A DNA stretch of 6,083 nt from Acholeplasmataceae bacterium UBA6235 (GTDB taxonomy: Bacteria; Bacillota_I; Bacilli_A; Acholeplasmatales; UBA5453). The notes beneath the pieces are model-generated. The model saw only the letters and a list, made by a program, of their open reading frames with translations. It was not told the DNA's origin and did no database searches. This document shows positions 6,043 to 6,083 of the stretch, one piece after another. The stretch is taken from assembly GCA_002441525.1 (NCBI GenBank), contig DJWH01000006.1:1-6083 (forward strand). The letters run 5' to 3'. Every line of letters begins with the position of its first letter. Within the stretch, counting starts at the first letter, position 1. A program made the translations under genes and the position numbers.

Positions 6043-6083
6043 ATGGGATTTAAAATAGACAAAATACAAGTCGATTCGAACGT
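6043..6083 (+). CDS. N-terminal fragment of a plus-strand gene, possibly tRNA-dihydrouridine synthase DusB
   Basis: An ATG at 6043 opens a frame that runs off the window after 13 codons (MGFKIDKIQVDSN). A promoter and a purine-rich site (GGAAAGG, 6025-6031, 11 nt upstream) support it as a real gene start. The opening resembles DusB, which typically begins with a short F-K-I-G-x-I-x-[IL]-x-N stretch before the APMAG motif. In Bacillus and relatives dusB lies with lysS in the same neighbourhood as hslO. Thirteen residues are too few to assign function, and the diagnostic APMAG would lie just past the edge, so the symbol is left blank. Confidence 0.45.
   Translation, partial: MGFKIDKIQVDSN

Overview
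The window looks like ordinary chromosome from a low-GC, Gram-positive-derived bacterium. The best guess is a mollicute of the Acholeplasma type or a close wall-less relative; this rests on gene content and sequence style, not on a marker gene. AT-rich intergenic DNA, strong Shine-Dalgarno sites, extended -10 promoters and a leucine-rich-repeat lipoprotein all fit. The standard genetic code applies: every tryptophan checked is TGG, and the five visible stop codons are TAA or TAG. That argues against Mycoplasma or Spiroplasma, which read TGA as Trp.

Positions 1-2608 (minus strand) hold the conserved Firmicutes operon tilS-hpt-ftsH. It is tightly packed: 2 nt separate tilS and hpt, and 12 nt separate hpt and ftsH. 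It encodes tRNA-Ile lysidine synthetase, hypoxanthine phosphoribosyltransferase and the membrane AAA protease FtsH, which is cut by the left window edge. Positions 2609-2712 form a compact divergent promoter region serving this operon and maf on the plus strand (2713-3273). Maf is a nucleotide pyrophosphatase, probably a house-cleaning enzyme. It converges on a large BspA-like leucine-rich-repeat lipoprotein gene (3303-4955, minus). Two back-to-back intrinsic terminators fill the junction, and each carries its gene's stop codon in the hairpin loop.

Upstream of the lipoprotein gene lies hslO/hsp33 (5066-5947, minus), the redox-regulated chaperone, with its own terminator. A second divergent promoter region (5948-6042) separates hslO from a plus-strand gene of which only 13 codons are visible. 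That gene is possibly dusB, by position and N-terminal style.

The housekeeping genes (tilS, hpt, ftsH, hslO, perhaps dusB) resemble the Bacillus tilS-hprT-ftsH-coaX-hslO...dusB-lysS neighbourhood, but rearranged: hslO is now in its own unit, and maf and the lipoprotein gene lie between. The lipoprotein is the only accessory-looking gene and the likeliest source of new biology, as an exported lipid-anchored adhesin or binding protein. I see no mobile element, CRISPR array, tRNA, rRNA or defence system, and no gene-free stretch over about 110 bp. I do not think the window holds an undescribed multi-gene system.
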